A stretch of DNA of 64,000 nt, taken from Oscillibacter sp. (GTDB taxonomy: Bacteria > Bacillota > Clostridia > Oscillospirales > Oscillospiraceae). Location of the stretch: assembly GCA_003487665.1 (NCBI GenBank), contig DNFA01000015.1, positions 1,361 to 65,360 of the forward strand. The letters run 5' to 3'. The position numbers were made by a program, and so were the translations under genes. A model generated the notes under the pieces. The model searched no databases and was not told the DNA's origin. It was given only the letters and a program-made list of their open reading frames with translations. This document shows, piece by piece, positions 53,228-60,982 of this stretch; positions within the stretch are counted from its first letter, which is position 1, and the number at the start of each line of letters is the position of its first letter.

Positions 53228-53725
53228 TTATTCTTTTTTCGGCCCCTTTTCAATCTGGGTGCCATACTTCTCCACGAATGCGGCGGCGACGCTGGATTGG
53301 ACTGTCCGCAGTCTGTCCTTGGACGTGTCCGTGTGATACTCCGCCATGAAATACCGGCCTTCGCTGTCAACGTACAACTCAGCGGCTTCGCCGTCTGCAT
53401 TGAACTCGTTGACGCCGTCCTCATAAAAGCTGTTCGAGATGGCCTCCGCAGCCGCGGTATCGAACGTAATCTTGTCGCAGTTACCGCACAGCCTGCGGCC
53501 GTGCCCGCTGACGTGAGGCTTCAGGATCTCGCCAGTCTTGCGCATCGTGAAGGTCACATCGACGCCGAGAACGTCCATGAGTGCCAAAAACTCGTCAGCC
53601 CTGATGCTGTTCCGGTTCAAACGCAGGTTGAAGTTCTGCGGAGTCCAACCCATTTGACGGGCGAGCCACGCCTGCGAGTTCTTCGTTTTCGCCAGAGCTG
53701 CATCCATAAGTTCTCTCGATGTCAT
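53228..53725 (-). CDS. HTH (XRE-like) regulator with C-terminal domain
   Basis: 165 residues. Residues 1-60 are a Cro/C1-type HTH (MTSRELMDAALAKTKNSQAW, LARQMGWTPQNFNLRL, ADEFLALMDVLGVDV). Then CGNC and an acidic C-terminal part without known fold. It has its own promoter (53766-53794) and terminator, between two large array units; probably a regulator of the element. ATG 53725 follows GGAGGTGAAGAT. Confidence 0.85.
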   Translation of the reverse strand: MTSRELMDAALAKTKNSQAWLARQMGWTPQNFNLRLNRNSIRADEFLALMDVLGVDVTFTMRKTGEILKPHVSGHGRRLCGNCDKITFDTAAAEAISNSFYEDGVNEFNADGEAAELYVDSEGRYFMAEYHTDTSKDRLRTVQSSVAAAFVEKYGTQIEKGPKKE

Positions 53726-53765
53726 ATCTTCACCTCCGTTTCGCGTATCTCTGTGCTTGCTATGA

Positions 53766-53794
53766 TACATCGAAACAGATGCAAAATCAAGATT
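53766..53794 (-). promoter_or_regulatory. Promoter of the HTH gene
   Basis: On the - strand TTGATT, 17-base spacer, TATCAT, about 40 bases before the start. Confidence 0.55.
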
Positions 53795-53843
53795 TTCTTT
53801 GCCAGCATTATCGTTTCCGTTCATATCGTGGAAATTACTCCCC

Positions 53844-54200
53844 CTAAATCTTCGGAATAGTGCCGCCGTACACGCCGGCCATTTTCAGTTTCCGCAGCGT
53901 CCCAATCTGCTTCCGGTTAATGCTGAGGCCGTAGCAGCAGTCGTTGTTCCACACAGCCACAGCATTTGCCTGCATACAGAGCCACGTCAGGAAGTCGTAG
54001 TAATACTCCCGAGGGCACAGGTCGTTCAGTTCTTGCCGCGATACGCCCTGCTTCTGGCAGGCTAAGGCGATCAGCTTCTCTTGGTGCGACGGAACCGCGT
54101 ATTCCACAGTCCCATCCTCCAAAATCACGACCTCCAAATACTGCACATACGTCTGCTTGTGCTTTTCAAGGTCGAACGCGCAGTAGATGTCATAGGCCAT
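53844..54200 (-). CDS. Unknown protein (118 aa)
   Basis: 118 residues: MAYDIYCAFDLEKHKQTYVQ, EYAVPSHQEKLIALACQKQG, then a part rich in Trp/Cys (FLTWLCMQANAVAVWNNDCC). Last gene of the P2 operon; starts just after the MazF-like gene. No family recognised. Confidence 0.75.
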   Translation of the reverse strand: MAYDIYCAFDLEKHKQTYVQYLEVVILEDGTVEYAVPSHQEKLIALACQKQGVSRQELNDLCPREYYYDFLTWLCMQANAVAVWNNDCCYGLSINRKQIGTLRKLKMAGVYGGTIPKI

Positions 54201-54204
54201 CGTG

Positions 54205-54735
54205 TCAGGCCCCCGCCGGTGCCGTCGGGATGAACCCACGGATCAGATCCTCGTACAGTCTGCGGTATGTATCACGCTCAGCCTTTACCGTCGCCAGTTC
54301 CAAAGCGGCCTTTGTATCGGTCTCCTTGCCGACGACAGCTTCCCGCTTTTCGACCTGCTGCTCGCGCTCTTTCAGGCGCTCGATCAGGCCGGGGTATTTC
54401 TTGAGGCCCAGAGCCGTCGCAACCGCGATGTCGATGTCGCGCATCTCCTCCGCCGTACAGCGCCCGATGTAATTGCCGAGCCGCTCCAGCGATACCGTAT
54501 TGATCTGCTCACACATGACCGTGCTTGCCCTTCCTGTACTCAGGATCTCAACGTGGGTCGGCAGATTGCTCTTCGGCTGCGTCGTGCAAAAGGCCACCTG
54601 CACGGTTTCGGAGTAGCGGTTCCCTTCGTCACAGGAAACAACCACGCCGGGACGCCCCGTATGTTCCTCGCTTCCGACCTGAATGCCGAACTTGTGGACA
54701 TAGAAGATGTCGCCACGTCTGATGCTGAAGCTCAC
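54205..54735 (-). CDS. PemK/MazF-like protein with coiled-coil tail
   Basis: 176 residues. Residues 1-112 match the MazF/PemK fold: RRGDIFYVHKFG, HTGRPGVVVSCDEGN, VQVAFCTTQPKSNLPTHVEI, STVMCEQINTVSLERLG. The core residues of the mRNA interferase appear intact. Residues 115-170 are an added charged coiled coil. No MazE-like antitoxin gene is adjacent, which is unusual. It may be inhibited by its own tail, or act on something other than host mRNA. Confidence 0.82.
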   Translation of the reverse strand: MSFSIRRGDIFYVHKFGIQVGSEEHTGRPGVVVSCDEGNRYSETVQVAFCTTQPKSNLPTHVEILSTGRASTVMCEQINTVSLERLGNYIGRCTAEEMRDIDIAVATALGLKKYPGLIERLKEREQQVEKREAVVGKETDTKAALELATVKAERDTYRRLYEDLIRGFIPTAPAGA

Positions 54736-55142
54736 ACTCCATCTCTCCCTTCAAAATATCGGCTTCGCTCTTCCGGTGTAGGCCAGTCTGGGTCGATGCC
54801 ACGCTTGCGGCGGTTGCGTCGCCAGCCGTTGTAGACCTTCACATCGCGTTCGTCAATGCTGTACCCGACGCCGCGTTCGGCGCGGTCGTGGACTAACAGC
54901 GGGCGCGGATAGTTCGGGTTCCGCGCCCTCAGAACCTCGTATGCGCCAACAGGCTCTTCGAGCTTCCATCCGCTTTGCTTCAGGTATGTTTTGAGGTCGG
55001 ACAACATCCCGTGCCTGACCGTCACTCTGTTCTTCATCTGCTCCTCCATTTCCTGCTTCCGGTAAAACCGCTCTCGGTCGAGGAAGTCTTTCGTGGCGTA
55101 GTATTCGCCAGCATCCATGCCGCAAAAATCAGCCTCGCTCAT
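54732..55142 (-). CDS. Unknown protein (136 aa)
   Basis: 136 residues, MSEADFCGMDAGEYYATKDF, basic-rich middle and end (NGWRRNRRKRGIDPDWP). ATGA junction with the MazF-like gene, so the two are translated together; one could speculate that it is its regulator. No family recognised. Confidence 0.7.
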   Translation of the reverse strand: MSEADFCGMDAGEYYATKDFLDRERFYRKQEMEEQMKNRVTVRHGMLSDLKTYLKQSGWKLEEPVGAYEVLRARNPNYPRPLLVHDRAERGVGYSIDERDVKVYNGWRRNRRKRGIDPDWPTPEERSRYFEGRDGV

Positions 55143-55246
55143 TCGTCATCCTCCATCGGGTGCCAATGGTAGCGGCAGTCCGGGTTCTCACATTCTCCGT
55201 TGAACATGAGCTGTCCGCACAGCGGGCAAGTCGTCACTTCATACAT
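55139..55246 (-). CDS. Micro zinc-ribbon protein (35 aa)
   Basis: 35 residues with TCPLCG and ECENPDCR pairs and an HWH end. ATGA overlap with the next gene and 8-base overlap with the previous gene fit the array's tight packing, which is the main support. Confidence 0.6.
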   Translation of the reverse strand: MYEVTTCPLCGQLMFNGECENPDCRYHWHPMEDDE

Positions 55247-55460
55247 CTGAGATTCCACAGCTTTTCTCCTCCGTGTCCGTCAGCCGCTTCAACGCGGCCG
55301 CTTGCTCTTCGATAAGGTCTGCGGCAGCCTTTGCCACCGTGCCGGCGCATTTGAACCGTGCTGGCCGCTCAAACGCAGGGCATTGCTCCTTCGGGCAGCG
55401 CCCTGTTTCGATGGCCGATTGATGGCATCGAAGCGCCAAAAGAACTTCTTGCGGTGTCAT
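55239..55460 (-). CDS. Small unknown protein (73 aa)
   Basis: 73 residues, MTPQEVLLALRCHQSAIETG, RCPKEQCPAFE and a helical end (AAADLIEEQAAALKRL). Shares one base with the methyltransferase stop. GGAGGCGGGCTG before ATG 55460. Cys pair may bind metal. Confidence 0.7.
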   Translation of the reverse strand: MTPQEVLLALRCHQSAIETGRCPKEQCPAFERPARFKCAGTVAKAAADLIEEQAAALKRLTDTEEKSCGISDV

Positions 55461-56233
55461 CAGCCCGCCTCCTTGCTGTGGCTTCTGCAGCACTCGCGGA
55501 GGCGGGTGCGCATCACGTCGTAATACTGCTTTTCATTCTCAATGCCTATGTACCGCCGCCCCGTTCTGCAGCAGGCAACACCGATGGAGGCACTTCCAGC
55601 GCAGCAGTCGAGCACAACCTCGCCGGGGTTGGTGTATGTGAGCACCAGTCTCTCGCACAGCCATACCGGCTTCTGCGTTGGGTGCAGGTGGCTCGTCTGC
55701 TTATCGCTGGGGCCTTTGATGACGCTCCTCGGGTAACGGTCTGTGTTGCCGCCACCTTTGACTTCCTTCGTCGCCTTCTGGTAAATCTCGGTGCGGTTCT
55801 GCGTGTCGATGTAATGCGTGTAGCTGTTCACTGGCTGATGGCCGTCCGTCTTCTGCGGGTTGTACGTCGGCTGGCGGCGGTAGAAAATCAGGATGTTCTC
55901 ATGCGCCCGCATGGGCATCTTCTTCGCGTTCAGATGGCCCGTGGCGTTGCTCTTCTCCCAGATCCACTCATACCGCAGATTTCTCAGGTTGCTGCATCCC
56001 AGCACCTTGTCGAATGGCGTCTGTGCGAACAGAGCCACAGCTCCGTTCTTTTTCACTACGCGGTCAGCTTCGCTCCAGAACGCCTCAAGGTCAATCGGCG
56101 TGTCCCACTTGCAGTTGGTTCGCCCATACGGCAGATCCGTGAAAAGGAAGTCCACGCTTCCCGCGGGCAGGAGCCGCATCCCGTCGATGCAGTCTCCCAA
56201 ATAGGTCTTATAGTTCCAGTCTTTGTGCTCCAT
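55460..56233 (-). CDS. DNA adenine/cytosine-N4 methyltransferase (beta class), orphan
   Basis: 257 residues: catalytic DLPYG (33-37) near the N-terminus, LHPTQKPVWLCERLV, and the SAM motif VLDCCAGSASIGVA near the C-terminus, the order of beta-class amino-methyltransferases. Third DNA methyltransferase in the array, again without a restriction enzyme. Confidence 0.9.
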   Translation of the reverse strand: MEHKDWNYKTYLGDCIDGMRLLPAGSVDFLFTDLPYGRTNCKWDTPIDLEAFWSEADRVVKKNGAVALFAQTPFDKVLGCSNLRNLRYEWIWEKSNATGHLNAKKMPMRAHENILIFYRRQPTYNPQKTDGHQPVNSYTHYIDTQNRTEIYQKATKEVKGGGNTDRYPRSVIKGPSDKQTSHLHPTQKPVWLCERLVLTYTNPGEVVLDCCAGSASIGVACCRTGRRYIGIENEKQYYDVMRTRLRECCRSHSKEAG

Positions 56234-56245
56234 GTGGCACCACCC

Positions 56246-56479
56246 TCACTCGAAGTACCCGCAGGGCGGCTCGTCACAGTAAGCCTCGCGGTCGTGTTCT
56301 TCACACCACCCGACACCGTTTACGTCCTCGTCTGTGAACCGCTGGCAGCCGCCGCAACACATCTCCCGCGGCTCTTTCAGGGCGTGTAAGGCAATGCCGA
56401 TTGCTGTGTCCAGCTCAGGCTCAAAGCGGCCCTTGCTCTGCTCTCGTTCAATGATGGCGATTGCGTCGCTTCGTTTCAT
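56246..56479 (-). CDS. Small Cys-rich protein (77 aa)
   Basis: 77 residues. MKRSDAIAIIEREQSKGRFE, then CCGGCQRFTDEDVNGVGWCEEHDREAY split by a Cys pair: at least five cysteines. GATGG start just after the 56483-56650 gene. Function unknown. Confidence 0.75.
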   Translation of the reverse strand: MKRSDAIAIIEREQSKGRFEPELDTAIGIALHALKEPREMCCGGCQRFTDEDVNGVGWCEEHDREAYCDEPPCGYFE

Positions 56480-56482
56480 CCA

Positions 56483-56650
56483 TCACGCCTCCTTCGCGTC
56501 GTAGTGCTCGCACCCTACCGATACGTCGAGGCTTTTCTTGGCGTTCTCGACCTCGTTGTAGCGCCCGGTGACGATGAACATATTGAAGATCGCCAACGAC
56601 CGCTTCAAGCAGACGTCAACGTGGCGGCAATTCTGACACTTTCGTTCCAT
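56483..56650 (-). CDS. Small Cys-containing protein (55 aa)
   Basis: 55 residues: MERKCQNCRHVDVCLKRSLA, later VGCEHYDAKEA. CxxC-x5-C-type arrangement suggests metal binding; a familiar small-protein type in clostridial phages and elements. ATG directly abuts the previous stop. Confidence 0.75.
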   Translation of the reverse strand: MERKCQNCRHVDVCLKRSLAIFNMFIVTGRYNEVENAKKSLDVSVGCEHYDAKEA

Positions 56651-57316
56651 TTACTCCGCCTCCTTGTAGCAGTAGTCGGTGCATCCGTCATCGTTCAGGC
56701 CCGGAGCCCTGCCGGTGACGAACGGCGCTTTGCAGATCCCGTCAGGATTGAACACGCAATGCTCGGAATCGCACTCGCAGCACAAGCTCGTCAAGAACAA
56801 TGCCTGTGCAACCTCTCGATCCTTTGGCTCGCCCACGAGCAGCAGCTTTGCAACGCCGCGGCTGTATCGTTCGTCGAACCATTCCCAGACCTCCTCCCGG
56901 TTCGTTCCAGCCGGGAAGCAAAGGAACTGAGCCTCGATTTCTTCCGTCTCGGGGTTCATTGGCACATCCCCAAACTCAGCCCAGAGCCGCTCCAGCCGCT
57001 TGTCTCGCTCTTTCAGCGTCGGGATTGCCTTTGCTCTCTGCTCGTTCAGGTAGGCTTCATAGTATGCGTACTCGTCCTCGAAGGTTTCGCCGCTCTTTCG
57101 GAACTCGTCAAGCGTGTTGCAAATCAGGCCGACCACATCATCCTCGGGCGTTGCCTTGACGTATTCGTCAGGATCGAGCTCCTCTGCTTTCAAGCATCCG
57201 AAGTAGAACCAGTTGTCACCGATCTGGCAGACAGTCCCGTGCTCCATATTCGGGTCTTTGACGAAACGGACGCTGCCGTTTCGGATGCCTTCACGCACCA
57301 TATCCTCAGTAATCAT
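56651..57316 (-). CDS. Two-part unknown protein (221 aa) with Cys-rich end
   Basis: 221 residues. Residues 1-95 (MITEDMVREGIRNGSVRFVK, CQIGDNWFYFG, YVKATPEDDVVGLICNTL) resemble a stand-alone phage/element protein. The rest is different: a helical link, then CCECDSEHCVFNPDGICK and DDGCTDYCYKE. It may be a fusion of two array proteins. ATGA junction with the next gene. Confidence 0.75.
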   Translation of the reverse strand: MITEDMVREGIRNGSVRFVKDPNMEHGTVCQIGDNWFYFGCLKAEELDPDEYVKATPEDDVVGLICNTLDEFRKSGETFEDEYAYYEAYLNEQRAKAIPTLKERDKRLERLWAEFGDVPMNPETEEIEAQFLCFPAGTNREEVWEWFDERYSRGVAKLLLVGEPKDREVAQALFLTSLCCECDSEHCVFNPDGICKAPFVTGRAPGLNDDGCTDYCYKEAE

Positions 57317-57708
57317 CCGAACATCACCTCCCCGAACAAAGCGAGCTGCACAATCTCGTCAGCGCAGGCAGCGTCGATTTGACAGCAGTCCACAGTGCCG
57401 TCTTTCTGCACAGCCCCGTATTTGTCGAGGCCCTGCTCGGCCCACAGCTTGAAGCCCTTCAGAAACTTCTCCAGATCCAGTTCCCACTTCTCGCTGCTGT
57501 CCTCGATGTCGTGGAGAACCAGGGCGCCGCCGCGGGCAATCTGCTCGTGTCCCCAATCAGCGCAGCGTCGCTCCTCCACAACCTCGGCTTCGGAGCACCA
57601 GTAGTTGATGCCGCCCTCCAAAGCCGCAACCATGATGTCGTCGATGTCCTCGACCGTCAGTTTGACATCGCGCTCAGTGTGAACGCTGAAGGTTTGCTTC
57701 TTCTCCAT
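57313..57708 (-). CDS. Unknown protein (131 aa), tandem paralogue of the next gene
   Basis: 131 residues. TVEDIDDIMVAALEGGINYW, QIARGGALVLHDIED and the end EIVQLALFGEVMFG match the C-terminal part of the gene immediately upstream (57720-58343) in order and spacing, so the two arose by duplication. GGAGGGACAAC supports ATG 57708. Confidence 0.8.
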   Translation of the reverse strand: MEKKQTFSVHTERDVKLTVEDIDDIMVAALEGGINYWCSEAEVVEERRCADWGHEQIARGGALVLHDIEDSSEKWELDLEKFLKGFKLWAEQGLDKYGAVQKDGTVDCCQIDAACADEIVQLALFGEVMFG

Positions 57709-57719
57709 GTTGTCCCTCC

Positions 57720-58343
57720 TCAAAACTTCGTTTCTCCGAAAAGGGCGAACTGCACGATCACGTCCGCCTCGTTCGTTGTCAGGTCATCCAGAGCCAGCCG
57801 TTCATCCTCAATGCGGATGTGGCAGCTCTCGTTCAGATACTGCTCGACACCGCTCATTAGGTTCTGCCAAGACAGCTTGTGCCATTCTCCGCCAATCTCG
57901 TGGATCATCAGTTCGCCGCCAAGCGCGACCTGTTCGCAGACACGCTTGCCCAGTTTGTCGCCTACCGTTTTCACCGCATCAGACCAAGCAGAAATACCGC
58001 CAGCATTGAGCGCCTCGTACAGAATCAGGTCTACATCCTCCGCGGTGATGCAAACCATCGCGGATACCTTGCACCAATGGTTGTTCATCTTTCCACCTTC
58101 TTGTCGTCCGGTCTCCTTGATCTTTTTCACGTCACTCTCATTGATCGCCGAGAGCGCTTCCTGGCAGATCCACTTTCTGAAACGAGACTTTTCCCACTCG
58201 CGCTGGCCCTTCTTGAGTTCAGCTTTCTCTTCGGGCGTCATGTCCTTGCCGTACCACTTCGCCGTATCGCAGCAATTCACCACGCCAGCCTTGCCCTCCA
58301 CTTCGCTCGTAAGAAAAACCGTCTCATTCGCATTTTCGCTCAT
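57720..58343 (-). CDS. Fusion-like unknown protein (207 aa)
   Basis: 207 residues. Residues 1-85 are a separate helical, charged module (TPEEKAELKKGQREWEKSRF). From residue 86 (MNNHWCKVSAM) onward it is the paralogue of the following gene (TAEDVDLILYEALNAGG ... VIVQFALFGETKF). An internal ATG at 58088 with AAGGTGG upstream could allow the C-terminal half to be made alone. Confidence 0.75.
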   Translation of the reverse strand: MSENANETVFLTSEVEGKAGVVNCCDTAKWYGKDMTPEEKAELKKGQREWEKSRFRKWICQEALSAINESDVKKIKETGRQEGGKMNNHWCKVSAMVCITAEDVDLILYEALNAGGISAWSDAVKTVGDKLGKRVCEQVALGGELMIHEIGGEWHKLSWQNLMSGVEQYLNESCHIRIEDERLALDDLTTNEADVIVQFALFGETKF

Positions 58344-58347
58344 CTTG

Positions 58348-58692
58348 TCATTCCTCCTCATCGTCTTCGATTTCGGGCAGAGCTGAACTCGGATGCTGCC
58401 AGTCGCAGTACCAGAACAGGTGTCTTGCCTTCTCTACGTCCCCGCCGCACTCTTCAACGAAGTCGTTGCCGGTGTAGCAGCAACCGACGATTTCCTCCAC
58501 GTCCTCCGGGCCGTTTGCAGGTTCCGTGACCGGAATCAGGTTTAGGGCAAGGTCGGGAATGTAAATGATGTCGTCGCTCCGTTCAAACCGAGTGGCCTTG
58601 AAGATTTCGCAATCCTGACCGTTTCTGAACGCGAACAGGTCATCCATGACGGCTCCACCGAGCAGCTTCTCTCGCAATTCTGCCTTTGTCAT
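58348..58692 (-). CDS. Unknown acidic protein (114 aa)
   Basis: 114 residues, MTKAELREKLLGGAVMDDLF, GQDCEIFKATRF, and a strongly acidic C-terminal tail. Start overlaps the previous stop (ATGA). No family recognised. Confidence 0.7.
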   Translation of the reverse strand: MTKAELREKLLGGAVMDDLFAFRNGQDCEIFKATRFERSDDIIYIPDLALNLIPVTEPANGPEDVEEIVGCCYTGNDFVEECGGDVEKARHLFWYCDWQHPSSALPEIEDDEEE

Positions 58693-59198
58693 TCCTGAGC
58701 ACCTCCTCTGCAAAGACTCTCGCCACAGCCGGGGCAGTAGTCGGGATAATCAAGGGCGTCGCAGTCCTCGTACCAGATGTGGTTGCACCGGAGGCTTCTA
58801 TACTGCCGCAGTTCCGCGTCCTCGGCAGGCCCGTCGCCTGTCTCGTATTTTCTCTGTGCTTTTGCCGCCTGAGCGGCTTCCTTTTCCCCGGCCAGCCACA
58901 TCATGCACTCGGTCAGGTCGGGGAACTCTTCCGTCCAAGCGTCGCCGGTGCTATTGTCGATGCCGATGTACTCAACGCCAGTCTCCAGCACGAACAGGCC
59001 ACGAGGCCCGCGGTGTTCGATGATGGCGTTTGCCTCCTGCTGGCTGACGTGTTTGAACCACCGATAGTCCTCATGTACCACGCCGCAGTTGGGGCAAACC
59101 CAAAGTGGGACGTTGTTGCGCTTCCCGAACCTGCCAAAGTAGATGTCCCGCGAAACGTAGCTTCCGCAGTCATAGCATCTTGTAGCCTGAGCTATCAT
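58689..59198 (-). CDS. Zinc-ribbon protein (169 aa), unknown
   Basis: 169 residues with RCYDCGSYVS, VCPNCGVVHED and at the end YCPGCGESLCRGG; likely two zinc sites around an unknown centre (EEFPDLTECMMWLAGEKEAA). GGAGGTGTGGAA supports ATG 59198. Confidence 0.75.
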   Translation of the reverse strand: MIAQATRCYDCGSYVSRDIYFGRFGKRNNVPLWVCPNCGVVHEDYRWFKHVSQQEANAIIEHRGPRGLFVLETGVEYIGIDNSTGDAWTEEFPDLTECMMWLAGEKEAAQAAKAQRKYETGDGPAEDAELRQYRSLRCNHIWYEDCDALDYPDYCPGCGESLCRGGAQE

Positions 59199-59211
59199 TT
59201 CCACACCTCCT

Positions 59212-59400
59212 TCAGTTCCAGCACAAGTTTCGGATCTCTCGATCAGAAAGTCCAATCGTTCCATCCAACATCTCGGTCAGGAAGTCGTACTGTTCGTCGC
59301 CTCCCATGCGGTCGGCGTACTCCAAAACATTTCGGATGATGCGAGCCGCGGTGCCGCTGATGTCGAACTCTTCCAACAGCCACTCATACGCCTTTTCCAT
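59212..59400 (-). CDS. Small helical protein (62 aa)
   Basis: 62 residues, all-helical pattern (MEKAYEWLLEEFDISGTAAR, MGGDEQYDFLTEMLDGTIGL). The stop of the next upstream gene (TAA at 59402-59404) is one base before its ATG, so translation is probably coupled. A start 10 codons earlier is possible. Confidence 0.65.
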   Translation of the reverse strand: MEKAYEWLLEEFDISGTAARIIRNVLEYADRMGGDEQYDFLTEMLDGTIGLSDREIRNLCWN

Positions 59401-59401
59401 A

Positions 59402-60322
59402 TTAGCGGCCACCAGCCCTTTCGTATTCATGCACCGTCCGGTGCTCGCCGTCGTCTTCAACATAGGGGCGGTGGATGTCGAACCCGTGGTCGAGCATCAC
59501 CTGCTGTACCGCATCGACAGCCTCGCCGATGTGGTACATATCCCAGTCGAACTCGTCCTCGTCCTGTTCCAGAAGAACCAGCAGGAACCGGTACATAGCG
59601 TTGTCGATCTCGTCCAGACGCTCAATCTGACGAGGCGACAGCTCTGCTCGGTCATCTTCGTCATCAGACTCGCCTTGCAGCACATCCTCCATCGCAGACG
59701 CCAGCTTGTTCAGCATCAGTTTGATGTCATCAGCATCCTTCGCAAGCGTCTTGAGGTCAGGGACACCGGACACCCGTCCCTGTGCCTCAATCCACATCTT
59801 GGCGTGTTCCTCAGCGTCGAAGCCATTCGCATAGGAACGGATCTCGCGCACCATGTCGTCCGCGTTGTTGACATCGTCCGCGCCGACGTCGAAAGAGAAA
59901 TCTTCACCGGCGGGGCTGTTCTGGATAAACTCCCATTCGGTGTCGCTTTCGCGGACGCACCAGCCAAGCTCCTCGGCTTTATCGAGCAGATCGTCAATGT
60001 TCACGTCGTTCCCCAACTCACCGAGGTCAATCTCGATGACGGGCATCTTCTGGCTGAGGCCCGCACAGTATTCGCACCAAGCGTCAGTCGGTTCGTCCGT
60101 GTCTTCGTCGTAATCGCAGAGGGCGAGGCTTTCGATGCCAGCGGCCTGCGCAATCTCGCGCATCACGTCTCCATAGCAGGAGCCGTTGCGCTCGAAGCCA
60201 CGCATCCGCTCTTTGATGCTCTGCTCAATGTCGTCGGCCTGTTCCTGCGGAACGACCATAACGCTGTCCATCCAGCGGTTCATTTCGGATTTGCACCGAA
60301 TGGCTACCGTGTTTTCACTCAT
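59402..60322 (-). CDS. Large acidic unknown protein (306 aa)
   Basis: 306 residues, strongly acidic. It opens SENTVAIRCKSEMNRWMDSV and contains LCDYDEDTDEPTDAWCEYC, FSFDVGADDVNNADDMVREI and a helical C-terminal half. Similar starts occur in other conjugative-element proteins. Copy B of the conserved intergenic element lies directly upstream. Confidence 0.75.
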   Translation of the reverse strand: MSENTVAIRCKSEMNRWMDSVMVVPQEQADDIEQSIKERMRGFERNGSCYGDVMREIAQAAGIESLALCDYDEDTDEPTDAWCEYCAGLSQKMPVIEIDLGELGNDVNIDDLLDKAEELGWCVRESDTEWEFIQNSPAGEDFSFDVGADDVNNADDMVREIRSYANGFDAEEHAKMWIEAQGRVSGVPDLKTLAKDADDIKLMLNKLASAMEDVLQGESDDEDDRAELSPRQIERLDEIDNAMYRFLLVLLEQDEDEFDWDMYHIGEAVDAVQQVMLDHGFDIHRPYVEDDGEHRTVHEYERAGGR

Positions 60323-60505
60323 ATCGTCTGTCCTTTCCTACACATCCGCATTGACGCGGACGTAATTTCAAATTAGCCACATGGAAACCAGCGCCCGTAG
60401 AAGCCCCTGAGAGGCTCTGTATGGCACGTTTCCGTGCGGTGGTGAAAGTGTATGCTTTCCGCCGTAGAGCACGTTCTCGGTCTTGTGCGTCGGTTTTGGC
60501 GGGTG
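60323..60505. other. 183-base gap holding conserved element copy B
   Basis: No supported gene; an open frame here overlaps the preceding gene and has no ribosome site. It holds the conserved intergenic element and a CATCCGCA/GCGGACGT hairpin near the next start. Confidence 0.6.
60365..60455 (-). ncRNA. Conserved intergenic element, copy B (candidate leader RNA)
   Basis: Aligns with 44027-44110 (see copy A). Copy B has on the - strand a CACG-GAAA-CGTG tetraloop hairpin and AGCC/GGCT pairing at the AGGCTCT block. It lies about 40 bases before the start of the 59402-60322 gene. Confidence 0.5.
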
Positions 60506-60790
60506 TTACGCCTTGCTGTTTGGACTGCTCAGTAGCTCCAGCTCTCTCTCGATGGTCTCGTCGAGCCTGTGCGAGAGGTTCTGGGTGAGCCACAAATCGG
60601 TCGGCGTGTACTCCGTAACATCTTCCCCAGTCTGCCGGTAGAAGCCATCCATCTCCGCCTGACCCATGCCGTACTCAGCTCTGCTCTCTCGCCAAGCATC
60701 AGTCAGCTTGACCCGATGCCTCTGAAGCTGTTCGAGCGTCATCCGCCCGATGTCCTCGGTAAGCAGCTTCCTCGCCTGTGCTATCTTCAT
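60506..60790 (-). CDS. Small helical protein (94 aa)
   Basis: 94 residues, helical: MKIAQARKLLTEDIGRMTLE, DAWRESRAEYGMGQAEMDGF, TPTDLWLTQNLSHRLDETIE. Preceded by GGAGGAAGCACAG. No family recognised. Confidence 0.75.
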   Translation of the reverse strand: MKIAQARKLLTEDIGRMTLEQLQRHRVKLTDAWRESRAEYGMGQAEMDGFYRQTGEDVTEYTPTDLWLTQNLSHRLDETIERELELLSSPNSKA

Positions 60791-60802
60791 CTGTGCTTCC
60801 TC

Positions 60803-60982
60803 CTACAAGATGCCGAGCTGCCGGTTACGGTTATGTACGTCAACGCCGATCTCACCAATGGCGGCGAGTAGGTCGCGCTTCTCTTCTGTGTCGTTGGACT
60901 TCTCCCAGCGGTCGATAGCCTCCTTCAAGGCGTCGATGTAGCTGGCATTCGTGCGGAGCAACTCCACCGCCGTCTTATTCAT
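60803..60982 (-). CDS. Small helical protein (59 aa)
   Basis: 59 residues: MNKTAVELLRTNASYIDALK, EAIDRWEKSNDTEEKRDLLA, ending in a short basic stretch (VHNRNRQLGIL). Its ATG overlaps the preceding stop; the packing is the main evidence. Function unknown. Confidence 0.7.
   Translation of the reverse strand: MNKTAVELLRTNASYIDALKEAIDRWEKSNDTEEKRDLLAAIGEIGVDVHNRNRQLGIL

Noticed and set aside
60315..60593. 92-codon - strand frame in the gap after the 60506-60790 gene
   Set aside because: It overlaps a better gene for 88 bases, has no ribosome site, and the gap aligns with a non-coding element elsewhere in the array.
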